From an uncultured Collinsella sp. (lineage in GTDB: Bacteria > Actinomycetota > Coriobacteriia > Coriobacteriales > Coriobacteriaceae): a stretch of 8,448 nt of DNA. A program made the translations under genes and the position numbers. The notes under the pieces were generated by a model. The model searched no databases, was not told the DNA's origin, and was given only the letters and a program-made list of their open reading frames with translations. The stretch spans positions 1 to 8,448 of the forward strand of contig CAAENW010000272.1 of NCBI GenBank assembly GCA_900757265.1, written 5' to 3'. Position 1 is the stretch's first letter, and each line of letters opens with the position of its first letter. Shown in pieces: positions 1-6,011 of the stretch.

Positions 1-90
1 GCCCCTAAGCGAGCAAGGTGACGTGAAAGAGGAGGGAAGCGTACTTCGGTACGCGACCGACGATTGAACGTCAGATTGCCGCTTAGGGGC
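1..90 (+). other. Structured stem-loop element, possible ncRNA or interspersed repeat
   Basis: Positions 1-10 (GCCCCTAAGC) and 81-90 (GCTTAGGGGC) are perfect inverted arms. Inside them 15-25 pairs with 69-79 (CAA/TTG and TGACGT/ACGTCA flanking a 2x2 internal loop), and 39-54 forms GCGTAC-TTCG-GTACGC, a very stable cUUCGg tetraloop hairpin when read on the plus strand. The nested fold looks like a real RNA secondary structure. The tetraloop type favours plus-strand transcription, opposite to all genes here. No promoter is visible, and the element may continue left of the window. It does not match any RNA class I can name; a chromosomal repeat family is the alternative. Confidence 0.5.
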
Positions 91-94
91 GTTT

Positions 95-182
95 GCAGCG
101 TCGACCGGTCCGCCGTTCGTTAGAACGGCGGAACCAAGGGCGCAGCGTCGGCCCGTTACGCGGTTTGGTAAAACCGCGCAAC
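95..182. repeat. Two tandem hairpin modules with a shared GCAGCGTCG tag
   Basis: The 9-mer GCAGCGTCG occurs at 95-103 and again at 142-150, each followed within 6-12 bases by a strong hairpin. The first hairpin is 110-131 (9-bp perfect arms, loop GTTA). The second is 155-182 (CGCGGTTT/AAACCGCG around loop GGTA, extended by GTT/AAC across one mismatch). The arms differ in sequence but tag, spacing and loop size are alike, so the two units look like diverged copies that keep structure. Neither hairpin has a U-run on the minus strand, so they are not ordinary intrinsic terminators for the regulator gene that ends at 188, although they may protect its 3' end. Confidence 0.55.
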
Positions 183-187
183 TAGAG

Positions 188-907
188 CTACATCACCATG
201 ACGTAGCGGCTGCCCACGTAGTACTGCTTACCCATCAGGACCGGCTCGCCATTGGGGCCGATAAAGCCGGCACGCAGGTTGAGCAGCGGATCGTGCGGGG
301 CAATGCCCAGCTCGGTGGCCTGCTCGGCGTTGGCACGAACGGCCTCGACCGTACGGTAGCCAACCGAGACGATCGGTGTTCCGCCAACACGCTCGACCTC
401 GGCAAAAATCGACTTGTCCTCAAGATCGGCCGTCAACAGCTCGCGGTATGCATCAAACGGCACAAAGATGTTTTCCTCAAAGATGGGCTCGCCGTCGGCC
501 GTACGCACGCGCTTAATATGCAGCAGCAGTGCATCCTTCTGCAGGCCAAAGAATTCCATCTCGTTTTGGCGCGCCGGCACAATCTGGCGATCGACCACAT
601 GTGCGCCCGCCTTCATGCCATTATCGGCGCAAAGCTCGGTGAACGTCTGCAGCGTCGAGGCGTGGAACTGGCGGTTGATGTGCGGCGTGGAGACAAAGGT
701 GCCGCGGCCCTGCTGCTTAACCAGGTAGCCATCGGAGCACAGCTCCTCGACGGCGCGACGCACAGTAATGCGGCTCACCTCATACTGCTCGGCAAGCTCA
801 AGCTCGGACGGGATGCGCTCCTTAGGTGCATAAACACCTTTCTCGATCGCTTCCTTGATCTCGTCGTAAATCTGCTGGTAAAGCGGTGCATTTTTGGGCG
901 CTGGCAT
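188..907 (-). CDS. GntR-family (HutC/UTRA-type) transcriptional regulator
   Basis: A 239-residue protein of normal length for the family. Residues 9-73 are the GntR winged helix-turn-helix, with the typical IPSELELAEQYEVSRITVRRA stretch (about 32-52) and the wing motif QGRGTFV at 66-72. Residues 92-235 fit a UTRA domain, which in HutC-subfamily regulators binds a small effector, often a phosphorylated sugar or amino-acid derivative. The ATG at 907 is preceded only by a weak AAGAG ribosome site about 9 bases upstream, but it places the DNA-binding domain at the usual distance from the N-terminus. The gene is monocistronic and has an AT-rich upstream region whose motif recurs before the PTS operon and the exporter gene, so I infer that it autoregulates and represses both. 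FrlR of E. coli belongs to the same regulator class, which fits the deglycase nearby. The effector is not known. Confidence 0.93.
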   Translation of the reverse strand: MPAPKNAPLYQQIYDEIKEAIEKGVYAPKERIPSELELAEQYEVSRITVRRAVEELCSDGYLVKQQGRGTFVSTPHINRQFHASTLQTFTELCADNGMKAGAHVVDRQIVPARQNEMEFFGLQKDALLLHIKRVRTADGEPIFEENIFVPFDAYRELLTADLEDKSIFAEVERVGGTPIVSVGYRTVEAVRANAEQATELGIAPHDPLLNLRAGFIGPNGEPVLMGKQYYVGSRYVMVM

Positions 908-946
908 ATCTGATCACTCTTATCAAAATATCGAAATAACTAATAC

Positions 947-966
947 GTATATAACGTCTTTTTATA
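947..966. promoter_or_regulatory. Putative operator upstream of the GntR gene
   Basis: The plus strand reads GTATATAACG at 947-956, overlapping TATAACGTCTT at 950-960. The 11-mer TATAACGTCTT is identical to one at the PTS promoter (6964-6974), and the 10-mer GTATATAACG recurs exactly, on the other strand, at the exporter promoter (8272-8281). The site lies 40-60 bases before the regulator's start codon, where autoregulation would be expected. I see no convincing -35/-10 pair here, although the region is very AT-rich. Confidence 0.55.
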
Positions 967-1011
967 TGTTACCTTAGTTTGATAAAACGATACACCGCAT
1001 ACAGCAAATCT

Positions 1012-2019
1012 TTACTTGCCGTCGTCCTGCTGCAAGCTTTCCTGATCGTGCAGACGGGCCTGCCTGCTGGCCATGCGCGCGGGCTTGTCGGGATCGGGTA
1101 CGGCCGTAGGCATAGGCTCGTCGACATGACCGCCCCACCAGCCACCCACAAAGTTGAGCGTGTGGAACACATTGATCACGGCGCCGGGATCAATGTCGCA
1201 CACCAACTTGATAATGTCCTGGCTCTCGTAGGTCGAGACAACGGCGTGCAGCAGGTACATTTTCTCGCGGCTGTATCCGCCAATGACCTCGGCGCAGCTG
1301 ATGCCGTGCTGAAAATGGTCGATATAGGCGTTCATGACCTCGTCGGCCTTGCGCGTCGTGATCTGCAGCGTTACGCGGTCATAGCGGCGGTAGAAGCTGT
1401 CGATGGTCTTGGTCGAAATAAACTGGAACACGATGGAGTACGCCGCGTTGTCCCAGCCAAACATAAAGCCAAAGATCGCCAGGATAAAGCAGTTGAAACC
1501 AAAGATAACGCCCCAGATGGTCTTGCCCGTGTGGTTGGAAACCCACAGCGCGATAAAGTCGGTACCGCCGGTGGATGCGCCGGACTTAAGCGCGATGGCA
1601 GCGCCCAGGCCCGAGACCACGCCGCCAAAGATGATGAGCATGATCTTGTCGCCCAAAAACGGGGCGAAGTGAAAGATGTTGAGGAACAGCGACGAGAGCA
1701 TGACCTGCATCATCGAGAAGATGACGAAGCGCTTGCTGATGCCGCTCCAGCAAAGGAGCGCCACGGGGATGTTGAGCGCGAGCATGCCGAGCGAGATGTC
1801 GATATGAACGCCGCCGAGCGAGGTGACGCGATCGAGCAGGACCGCGACGCCGGTGAGGCCGCTCGGAAGCAGGTCGGCGGGGCGAATGAACGCCTGAATC
1901 AGAAATGTCTGGAGAACGGCGGAGATGGTGACCGCCACGGCAGTAATGGCGCGGCGGACGATGGTGAGACGGCCGAGCACGAGCACGCGGTCCGTGAGCT
2001 GATCGATGGCGTTCGCCAC
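1012..2019 (-). CDS. YitT family membrane protein (DUF161 plus DUF2179)
   Basis: A 335-residue protein. Residues about 20-200 form a YitT-type membrane domain with five or six hydrophobic segments (for example about 25-45, 75-92, 97-118, 125-147 and 168-188) and the family's GGTD motif at 151-154. Residues about 212-292 match the cytosolic DUF2179 domain. The last 40 residues are a polar, low-complexity tail. The start is GTG at 2019, chosen because AAAGGAG lies 5 bases upstream; no ATG is suitably placed. YitT proteins have no settled biochemical role; some are suspected transporters. The gene stands alone, with about 100 bases to the regulator below and 350 to the HAD gene above, and has none of the shared operator motif, so it may be an unrelated neighbour. 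Confidence 0.9.
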   Translation of the reverse strand: MANAIDQLTDRVLVLGRLTIVRRAITAVAVTISAVLQTFLIQAFIRPADLLPSGLTGVAVLLDRVTSLGGVHIDISLGMLALNIPVALLCWSGISKRFVIFSMMQVMLSSLFLNIFHFAPFLGDKIMLIIFGGVVSGLGAAIALKSGASTGGTDFIALWVSNHTGKTIWGVIFGFNCFILAIFGFMFGWDNAAYSIVFQFISTKTIDSFYRRYDRVTLQITTRKADEVMNAYIDHFQHGISCAEVIGGYSREKMYLLHAVVSTYESQDIIKLVCDIDPGAVINVFHTLNFVGGWWGGHVDEPMPTAVPDPDKPARMASRQARLHDQESLQQDDGK

Positions 2020-2064
2020 GTAGGCTCCTTTCGAAGGCAGATGTAATTGTGGGGCATGCCGGCG

Positions 2065-2107
2065 ATTGTAGCATGGAGCGCGAGAGGGCGCTTCAATTCA
2101 CCCTCTC
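2065..2107 (-). promoter_or_regulatory. Possible promoter of the YitT gene
   Basis: On the minus strand TGCTACAAT (2065-2073) is an extended -10 box. A TTGAAG hexamer at 2091-2096 could be a -35, but the spacer is 20 bases, which is long. A 7-bp inverted repeat (GAGAGGG 2082-2088, CCCTCTC 2101-2107) spans the -35 and might be an operator. The whole call is tentative. Confidence 0.3.
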
Positions 2108-2154
2108 TCGACAACCAAAACGAGCCAGCAGCTCCCCAACCAAAGAGCCAAATT

Positions 2155-2277
2155 CTAAGTGAGTAGACTTTTCGCGATCTACCAAGCGCACTCAAAACAG
2201 CCACCTCTCCGACCTGCGGTTTTACTAAGGCAGATACGCTTTGTGCTCGGCATGTGCCAAAAAGTCTACTCACTTAG
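2155..2277. mobile_element. MITE-like element with 18-bp perfect terminal inverted repeats
   Basis: CTAAGTGAGTAGACTTTT at 2155-2172 is repeated as its exact reverse complement at 2260-2277, enclosing 87 bases. Similarity between the two ends continues imperfectly for roughly 20 more bases, so that translating inward from either end gives related peptides starting MSRLF. No transposase is encoded, and I find no clear target duplication at the edges. A non-autonomous transposable element or a large interspersed palindrome are both possible. It sits between the YitT and HAD genes and interrupts neither. Confidence 0.6.
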
Positions 2278-2283
2278 TCCGAG

Positions 2284-2315
2284 TCGAAGCCAAACGGATC
2301 TAAATCGAAGCCAAA
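2284..2315. repeat. 11-bp direct repeat TCGAAGCCAAA
   Basis: TCGAAGCCAAA occurs at 2284-2294 and at 2305-2315, a spacing of 21 bases or two helical turns. It lies between the MITE-like element and the HAD gene's 3' end. Function unknown; it may be a remnant of repeat insertion. Confidence 0.4.
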
Positions 2316-2328
2316 ATGAGCCAATCCA

Positions 2329-2362
2329 CCGCAAGAGACGTGTGAATCCGCACTTCTTGCGG
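2329..2362 (-). terminator. Hairpin downstream of the HAD gene, weak terminator candidate
   Basis: CCGCAAGA (2329-2336) pairs with TCTTGCGG (2355-2362) around an 18-base loop, 10 bases past the HAD stop codon. On the minus strand there is no immediate U-run; a TTTT follows only about 13 bases later. It may stabilise the mRNA 3' end rather than terminate transcription. Confidence 0.35.
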
Positions 2363-2372
2363 CGAATTGACG

Positions 2373-3002
2373 CTACAAAGCGGTCAGAATGTCGGCGAGG
2401 TTGTCGATGACGGCGTCGGCTCCCGTTTGGTCCAGGTTAACGCCCTCGTGCGGACGCAGTGCCAGGACGCGCGCGCCGGAGCGCTTGCCGGCCTCGATGC
2501 CCAAAGGCGAGTCCTCGATAACCAGGCACTCGGTAGGCTCCACACCCAGCGCCTCCATGGCACGCAGGTAGATCTCGGGGTCGGGCTTAAATGCACTGCA
2601 CTCGTGACCGCTGATGGTGTAGTCCAGCACGTCGGTGATACCGGCAATCTCCACCAGCTCGTCAATGAGCTCGCGATAGGACGAGCTCGCGATGGCACAC
2701 TTGACGCCGCGCTCGTGCAGCTCGCGCATCACCGGCTCCGTCTGCTCGTTGAGCAGCTCGGCATACGGAACAGGGTGAACCGGGCTGTAGACCTGCTTGT
2801 ACTCAACGCGCAAGCGCTCGCGCAGCTCAACATCGTCGGGCACCAGCGACTTCCAGATGGCAGGCTCGTTAGACCCCGAAAGATCGGGGATCTCGTCAAA
2901 GTGGAACCCCTTTTCCTCCATAAACGCCACGCGGCGACGGTTGTAGAACCACTCGGTATCGACCAGCACGCCGTCCATATCAAACAGCACTGCCTTGATC
3001 AT
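2373..3002 (-). CDS. HAD-superfamily sugar-phosphate phosphatase or phosphoglucomutase-like protein
   Basis: A 209-residue HAD hydrolase of subfamily IA (beta-phosphoglucomutase/phosphatase-like). Motif I is DMDGVLVDTE with nucleophile D8 and acid/base D10; motif II is the serine run at 106-108; the motif III lysine is K139 in KPDPEIY; motif IV is E163-D164 in VIEDSPLG. A four-helix cap fits between residues about 16 and 85. All catalytic residues are present. The ATG at 3002 is chosen because GGGAGGAG ends 6 bases upstream; an in-frame ATG at 3008 abuts the ribosome site and is less likely, and a longer frame from 3134 would run through a terminator and a repeat. The exact substrate cannot be told. 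Next to a sugar PTS and deglycase it might remove excess sugar phosphate, but the terminator at 3094-3124 argues for partly separate expression. Confidence 0.9.
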   Translation of the reverse strand: MIKAVLFDMDGVLVDTEWFYNRRRVAFMEEKGFHFDEIPDLSGSNEPAIWKSLVPDDVELRERLRVEYKQVYSPVHPVPYAELLNEQTEPVMRELHERGVKCAIASSSYRELIDELVEIAGITDVLDYTISGHECSAFKPDPEIYLRAMEALGVEPTECLVIEDSPLGIEAGKRSGARVLALRPHEGVNLDQTGADAVIDNLADILTAL

Positions 3003-3016
3003 ACGCATCTCCTCCC

Positions 3017-3051
3017 ACCTGCCAAAAAGGGACAGGTTTATTTTGGTAGGT
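3017..3051. repeat. REP-like hairpin containing AAAGGGACAG, just upstream of the HAD gene
   Basis: ACCTGCCAAAA (3017-3027) pairs with TTTTGGTAGGT (3041-3051) with one G-T mismatch and a 13-base loop holding GGGACAGG. The stem ends directly next to the HAD ribosome site (3009-3016). The word AAAGGGACAG (3026-3035) also occurs on the minus strand inside the palindrome at 4234-4264, suggesting a shared repeat family. In the HAD mRNA leader the hairpin could affect ribosome access. Confidence 0.5.
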
Positions 3052-3093
3052 TTTATCTGGTGTTTTGCGACGCGACAGACACGCCCCCAAAGC

Positions 3094-3124
3094 AAAAAGG
3101 GGACGGGGCGCAAACCCCATCCCC
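3094..3124 (-). terminator. Intrinsic terminator of the PTS-deglycase operon
   Basis: Read on the minus strand, GGGGATGGGG (3115-3124) pairs with CCCCGTCCCC (3099-3108) through ten pairs including one G-U, closes a 6-base loop (3109-3114), and is followed at once by five Ts (3098-3094). This is a textbook intrinsic terminator, 34 bases past the deglycase stop codon. It should end most transcripts of the PTS operon before the HAD gene. Confidence 0.85.
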
Positions 3125-3139
3125 TCTCAATCAACCCGT

Positions 3140-3154
3140 AAGGTCTACTTACTT
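3140..3154. repeat. Possible degenerate half-copy of the MITE-like end
   Basis: AAGGTCTACTTACTT here matches AAAGTCTACTCACTT at the right end of the element at 2155-2277 in 13 of 15 bases. It has no partner arm nearby. It may be an eroded remnant or chance. Confidence 0.25.
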
Positions 3155-3158
3155 GTGA

Positions 3159-4142
3159 TTAGTAGGAAAGCTTCCACATGTAGCGACGCATGGTCAGCGG
3201 GTGCTGACGGGCCTCGGCGATCTGGTTGCCGTACTCGCGCATAACGGCGAGGTGCAGCAGCGGGTTGAAGTAGGTGACGACGCTCGCGGGCACGGCGTCA
3301 GCCAGGCCGTAGTCCTTGGAGTCGATCAGAGCGACCTTGGCGCCCATGCGCTCAAGGAAGGTGAGGGCGCGAGCGTCCATCGGACGGGTAGCACCATCGG
3401 ACATGAAGAAGACGTAGGGCTTACCCTCGGTGGAAACCTCGAACGGGCCGTGGAAGTACTCGCCGGTGTTGTAGGCGGCGGCGTCGATCCACTGCATCTC
3501 GGTGAACAGGAAGGCGGCGTGAGAATAAGCCATCTTCTCGGAGGCACCGGAGGCCATGAAGTAGATCATCTTGTCGTCCTTGAAGTCCTCGGCGAACTTC
3601 TTGGCGAGCTTCTTGCAGTGCTGAGCGGCGTTCTCGCAGAGATCGAAAACGTTGGTGAGGCCGGTGATCATGTCCTCGTAGTGGTCATAGCCCTCGGTCT
3701 GCTGAAGGATCTCGAGAGCAAGAGCGATGGCATAGCCGGGCTTCTCGCACTTGGCAGCGTAGTTGGCGTGGAAGCCGTGGACGATGACGTGGTCGGCGTC
3801 GACGGTCAGAGCGGAGCCAGCCTTGTTGGTGAGGGAGACGACCGGGCAGTTGTGCTTCTTGGCGGTCTTGTTGGCCTCGACGGTCTCGGGCGTGGAGCCA
3901 CCGAGGGAGCAGGTGATCACGAAGGTGTGCTCGTTGACCCAGGAAGGCGTGTCGTAGTTGAACTCGTTAGCGGTGAAGATCTGAACGTTCAGCTTGTCCG
4001 TGTTGTTGGCCAGGAAGTACTTGGCGGGGTAAAGGTCGGACATGGAAGCACCGCAGCCGACGAAAGCGACGCTGTGGATCTCGTGGTTGGACAGGACGTC
4101 AGCGACGATCTGCTTAGGGAGGTTAAGGTCGATCTCGTACAT
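3159..4142 (-). CDS. frlB: FrlB-like double-SIS fructosamine-6-phosphate deglycase
   Basis: A 327-residue protein with two SIS domains (about 20-150 and 185-310), as in FrlB and other sugar-phosphate isomerases/deglycases. The first shows VAFVGCGASMSDLYPAKYF (26-43) and the phosphate-binding CSLGGSTPETV (78-88). The second shows MASGASEKMAYS (196-207) and NTGEYFHGPFEV (225-236), with E228 and H231 in the region that carries catalytic Glu/His residues in this family. The C-terminus HPLTMRRYMWKLSY (314-327) closely resembles Bacillus FrlB as I remember it. FrlB splits fructoselysine-6-phosphate into glucose-6-phosphate and lysine. Start ATG at 4142 has AAAGGA 8-9 bases upstream; ATG at 4151 would abut that site. 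It is the last gene of the PTS operon; no kinase gene is needed if the PTS phosphorylates the substrate. GfrF-like, FraB-like or other amino-sugar roles remain possible. Confidence 0.8.
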   Translation of the reverse strand: MYEIDLNLPKQIVADVLSNHEIHSVAFVGCGASMSDLYPAKYFLANNTDKLNVQIFTANEFNYDTPSWVNEHTFVITCSLGGSTPETVEANKTAKKHNCPVVSLTNKAGSALTVDADHVIVHGFHANYAAKCEKPGYAIALALEILQQTEGYDHYEDMITGLTNVFDLCENAAQHCKKLAKKFAEDFKDDKMIYFMASGASEKMAYSHAAFLFTEMQWIDAAAYNTGEYFHGPFEVSTEGKPYVFFMSDGATRPMDARALTFLERMGAKVALIDSKDYGLADAVPASVVTYFNPLLHLAVMREYGNQIAEARQHPLTMRRYMWKLSY

Positions 4143-4233
4143 CTGACACATTCCTTTCGATTTGTTGCGGCGCCACATTGCCGGACGCTCGCAGGGTTAC
4201 CGTGGTTAGGACCGAGTCGCCGGCCCGTTGAGG

Positions 4234-4264
4234 ATGTGACAAAGGAACTGTCCCTTTGTCACAT
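4234..4264. repeat. Perfect 12-bp palindromic hairpin between IID and the deglycase
   Basis: ATGTGACAAAGG (4234-4245) and CCTTTGTCACAT (4253-4264) are perfect arms around AACTGTC. The minus strand contains AAAGGGACAG, shared with the hairpin at 3017-3051. It resembles REP-type interspersed palindromes. Inside the operon's 191-bp gap it could act as an RNA processing or stabilising structure. Confidence 0.6.
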
Positions 4265-4277
4265 GTTAGGGATGGAA

Positions 4278-4308
4278 GCCTGCCTGGGGTATGGGATGCC
4301 AGGCAGGC
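4278..4308 (-). other. Strong GC hairpin downstream of IID, no U-run
   Basis: GCCTGCCTGG (4278-4287) pairs perfectly with CCAGGCAGGC (4299-4308) around 11 bases, and a CCCCCGGGGG palindrome overlaps its edge (4308-4317). On the minus strand it is followed by TTCCATCCC, not a U-run, so complete termination is unlikely. Located about 25-55 bases after the IID stop codon, it may block 3' exonucleases and make the PTS part of the mRNA more stable than the deglycase part. Confidence 0.5.
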
Positions 4309-4333
4309 CCCCGGGGGAAGCATTGGGTCGCGA

Positions 4334-5167
4334 CTAGGCCAGGATGCCGGCCGCGGAGAGGGCGATGCCGCCCACAATGGCGATCACGAGAAGCCAACCG
4401 GTGTTGACGTTCTTCTTGATGAGCCAGTACATAAGGCCGGTGAGGCCGAGGGAGATCATCTGGGGCATCATGCCGTCCAGGATGTCCTGGATAACGACGG
4501 TACCCTCAGCGAACTGCAGCGGGGTGGTGGCGCCGATCAGTGTAGCGATCATGCCGCCCACGGACATAAGGCCCACGATGCCGCAGACATACATGAGCTT
4601 CTCCATGAGGTCGCCGCCCTGGAGCTTGCTCAGGTACTCGTGGCCACCCTGGTAGCCGATCTTGGCGGCAAACCACGTGATCAGCACGGAAGGCACGATG
4701 GAGATGAGCATGGCCAGGATCGGGCCCATGATGGAGCCCTGCTGAGCCAGCTGGACGCCCAGACCAAAGGCGATGACGCGGATGGTGCCCTGGAAGAAGG
4801 AGTCACCAATACCGGAAAGCGGACCCATGAGGGAGGTCTTGACCGCGTTGATCGAATCGGGATCGAAGTTCTCGGGATCCTTGGCGTACTCCTCCTCCAT
4901 GGAGGCGGCGAGGCCTAGGACAAAAGCGCTCGTCTGCGGGGTGCAGTTGTAGAACGCCATGTGACGGTGGTAAGCCTCTTTCTTAGCAGCGAGCTGCTTG
5001 GGATCGGACTCATCCGGATAGAGGCGATCGAGCGTGGGAACCATGCCGTAGAGGAAGCCCATGTTCATCTGACGCTCGTAGTTCCAAGAGGCCTGGATGG
5101 CCCAGGAGCGCCAGAAGAACTGGCTGACCTTCTTGTTCAGGGACACGTCCTTGGTTGCGGTTGCCAT
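4334..5167 (-). CDS. PTS mannose/fructose/sorbose family subunit IID
   Basis: A 277-residue IID membrane subunit, the usual size. It starts with a cytosolic part carrying the family pattern FWRSWAIQASWNYERQMNMGF (about 18-38), then the highly conserved GPLSGIGDSFFQGT (115-128), and hydrophobic segments at about 131-165, 195-215 and 255-275. Together with IIC it forms the membrane channel of Man-family PTS permeases. The ATG at 5167 follows AAGGAGGA by 7 bases; upstream in-frame codons lie inside IIC and are not used. It is 13 bases behind IIC, so tightly cotranscribed. The family fixes the transport mechanism but not the substrate: hexoses, amino sugars and glycated amino acids are all known for this family. 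Confidence 0.94.
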   Translation of the reverse strand: MATATKDVSLNKKVSQFFWRSWAIQASWNYERQMNMGFLYGMVPTLDRLYPDESDPKQLAAKKEAYHRHMAFYNCTPQTSAFVLGLAASMEEEYAKDPENFDPDSINAVKTSLMGPLSGIGDSFFQGTIRVIAFGLGVQLAQQGSIMGPILAMLISIVPSVLITWFAAKIGYQGGHEYLSKLQGGDLMEKLMYVCGIVGLMSVGGMIATLIGATTPLQFAEGTVVIQDILDGMMPQMISLGLTGLMYWLIKKNVNTGWLLVIAIVGGIALSAAGILA

Positions 5168-5180
5168 AGTGTGTTCCTCC

Positions 5181-5975
5181 TTAGTCTTCGTCGTCTTCGA
5201 GCGGATCGTAGTCGGAATCGACACCGGCGGCTGCATGGGAACCGTTGAACTTGAAGCCCATGAAGACGACAGCCAGGCACACACCGATCAAAGCGACCGC
5301 GATGACGGACAGGTTGAGGTAAGCGGCGAGCAGGAAACCGATGAACAGGAACGGAGTCATACCCTTCTTGATCATCATGGTGAGCAGCAGGGCCAAGCCG
5401 TAGGCGGTCATGATCTTGGTCGAAACGTTAAGACCAGTGGACAGCCACTCGGGAACCATGTTGACGATGGCCTGAACCAGGTCGGTGCCAACAAAGACGG
5501 CCAGGAAGATCGGCAGGAAGTACATGACGGCGTACAGACCGGAGCCGGCGCAGATGTGCATGCGGTAGGCGGTCTTGAACTTTCCGTTATCGATCGCGCT
5601 ATCTGCCACATGGGTGAGGGCGGCGATGATGGAACGGAACACGATGCCGAGGAGCTGGCCCAGAACGGCGACCGGGATGGCGATCGTCATGGCGGTCTCG
5701 GCGGAAGCATCGGTCAGGCACGCAAAGGCAGCGGCCACGATGCCGCCCAGGACCATATCGGGCGGAACGGCAGCGCCGACCTGCACCAGGCCCATGGACA
5801 CGAGCTCGACGGCGGCACCGACGGCAAGGCCGGTGGGCACATCGCCCAGCAGCAAACCGACGAGCGTAGCGCCAACGAGGGGCTGCTCGAAGTTAAGACG
5901 ACCGAGCAGGCGGGAGTCCCACATGCAGAACACGCCGACGAGGCCGACGAGCACCGCACTGATGAACGTATTCAT
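5181..5975 (-). CDS. PTS mannose/fructose/sorbose family subunit IIC
   Basis: A 264-residue polytopic IIC subunit of standard length. The family signature QPLVGATLVGLLLGD (31-45), GAAVELVSMG (53-62) and PPDMVLGGIVAAAFA (71-85) are all clear, and hydrophobic segments cover most of residues 1-240. The end is an acidic cytosolic tail (DSDYDPLEDDED, 253-264). IIC binds the sugar and forms the translocation pathway with IID. The ATG at 5975 follows AAAGGAGA by a normal spacing. It lies 36 bases behind IIAB and 13 before IID, so the three are one transcription unit. Substrate is inferred only from the FrlB-like neighbour. Confidence 0.94.
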   Translation of the reverse strand: MNTFISAVLVGLVGVFCMWDSRLLGRLNFEQPLVGATLVGLLLGDVPTGLAVGAAVELVSMGLVQVGAAVPPDMVLGGIVAAAFACLTDASAETAMTIAIPVAVLGQLLGIVFRSIIAALTHVADSAIDNGKFKTAYRMHICAGSGLYAVMYFLPIFLAVFVGTDLVQAIVNMVPEWLSTGLNVSTKIMTAYGLALLLTMMIKKGMTPFLFIGFLLAAYLNLSVIAVALIGVCLAVVFMGFKFNGSHAAAGVDSDYDPLEDDED

Positions 5976-6011
5976 ACCCTTCTCCTTTCAGTCAGGCAAA
6001 CGCCTGGTTGA

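Noticed and set aside
110..182. Integron attC-like or CRISPR-like interpretation of the two tagged hairpins
   Set aside because: Only two units, no integrase, cas gene or cassette, and the hairpin arms are not identical repeats.
979..2046. Plus-strand open frame of 355 codons opposite the YitT gene
   Set aside because: Low-complexity His/Asp/Arg/Ala-rich product, antisense to a clear membrane protein; a codon-bias shadow.
1899..2410. Small open frames on both strands beginning MSRLF near 2159-2273
   Set aside because: They begin in the inverted repeat ends of the MITE-like element, and their similarity to each other is explained by those repeats; no ribosome site or domain is seen.
3003..3134. 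Longer N-terminus for the HAD protein starting near 3134
   Set aside because: It would translate through the terminator and REP-like hairpin, while the ATG at 3002 has an ideal ribosome site and gives the normal HAD N-terminus.
3201..4337. Long plus-strand open frame of 378 codons opposite the deglycase gene
   Set aside because: It is antisense to a well-conserved enzyme, has a Gly/Val/Leu-rich repetitive composition typical of a reverse-frame shadow in high-GC DNA, and matches no family I know.
5097..6011. Plus-strand open frame of 304 codons opposite PTS IIC
   Set aside because: His/Asp/Gly/Gln-rich product with no domain, antisense to a clear IIC gene.
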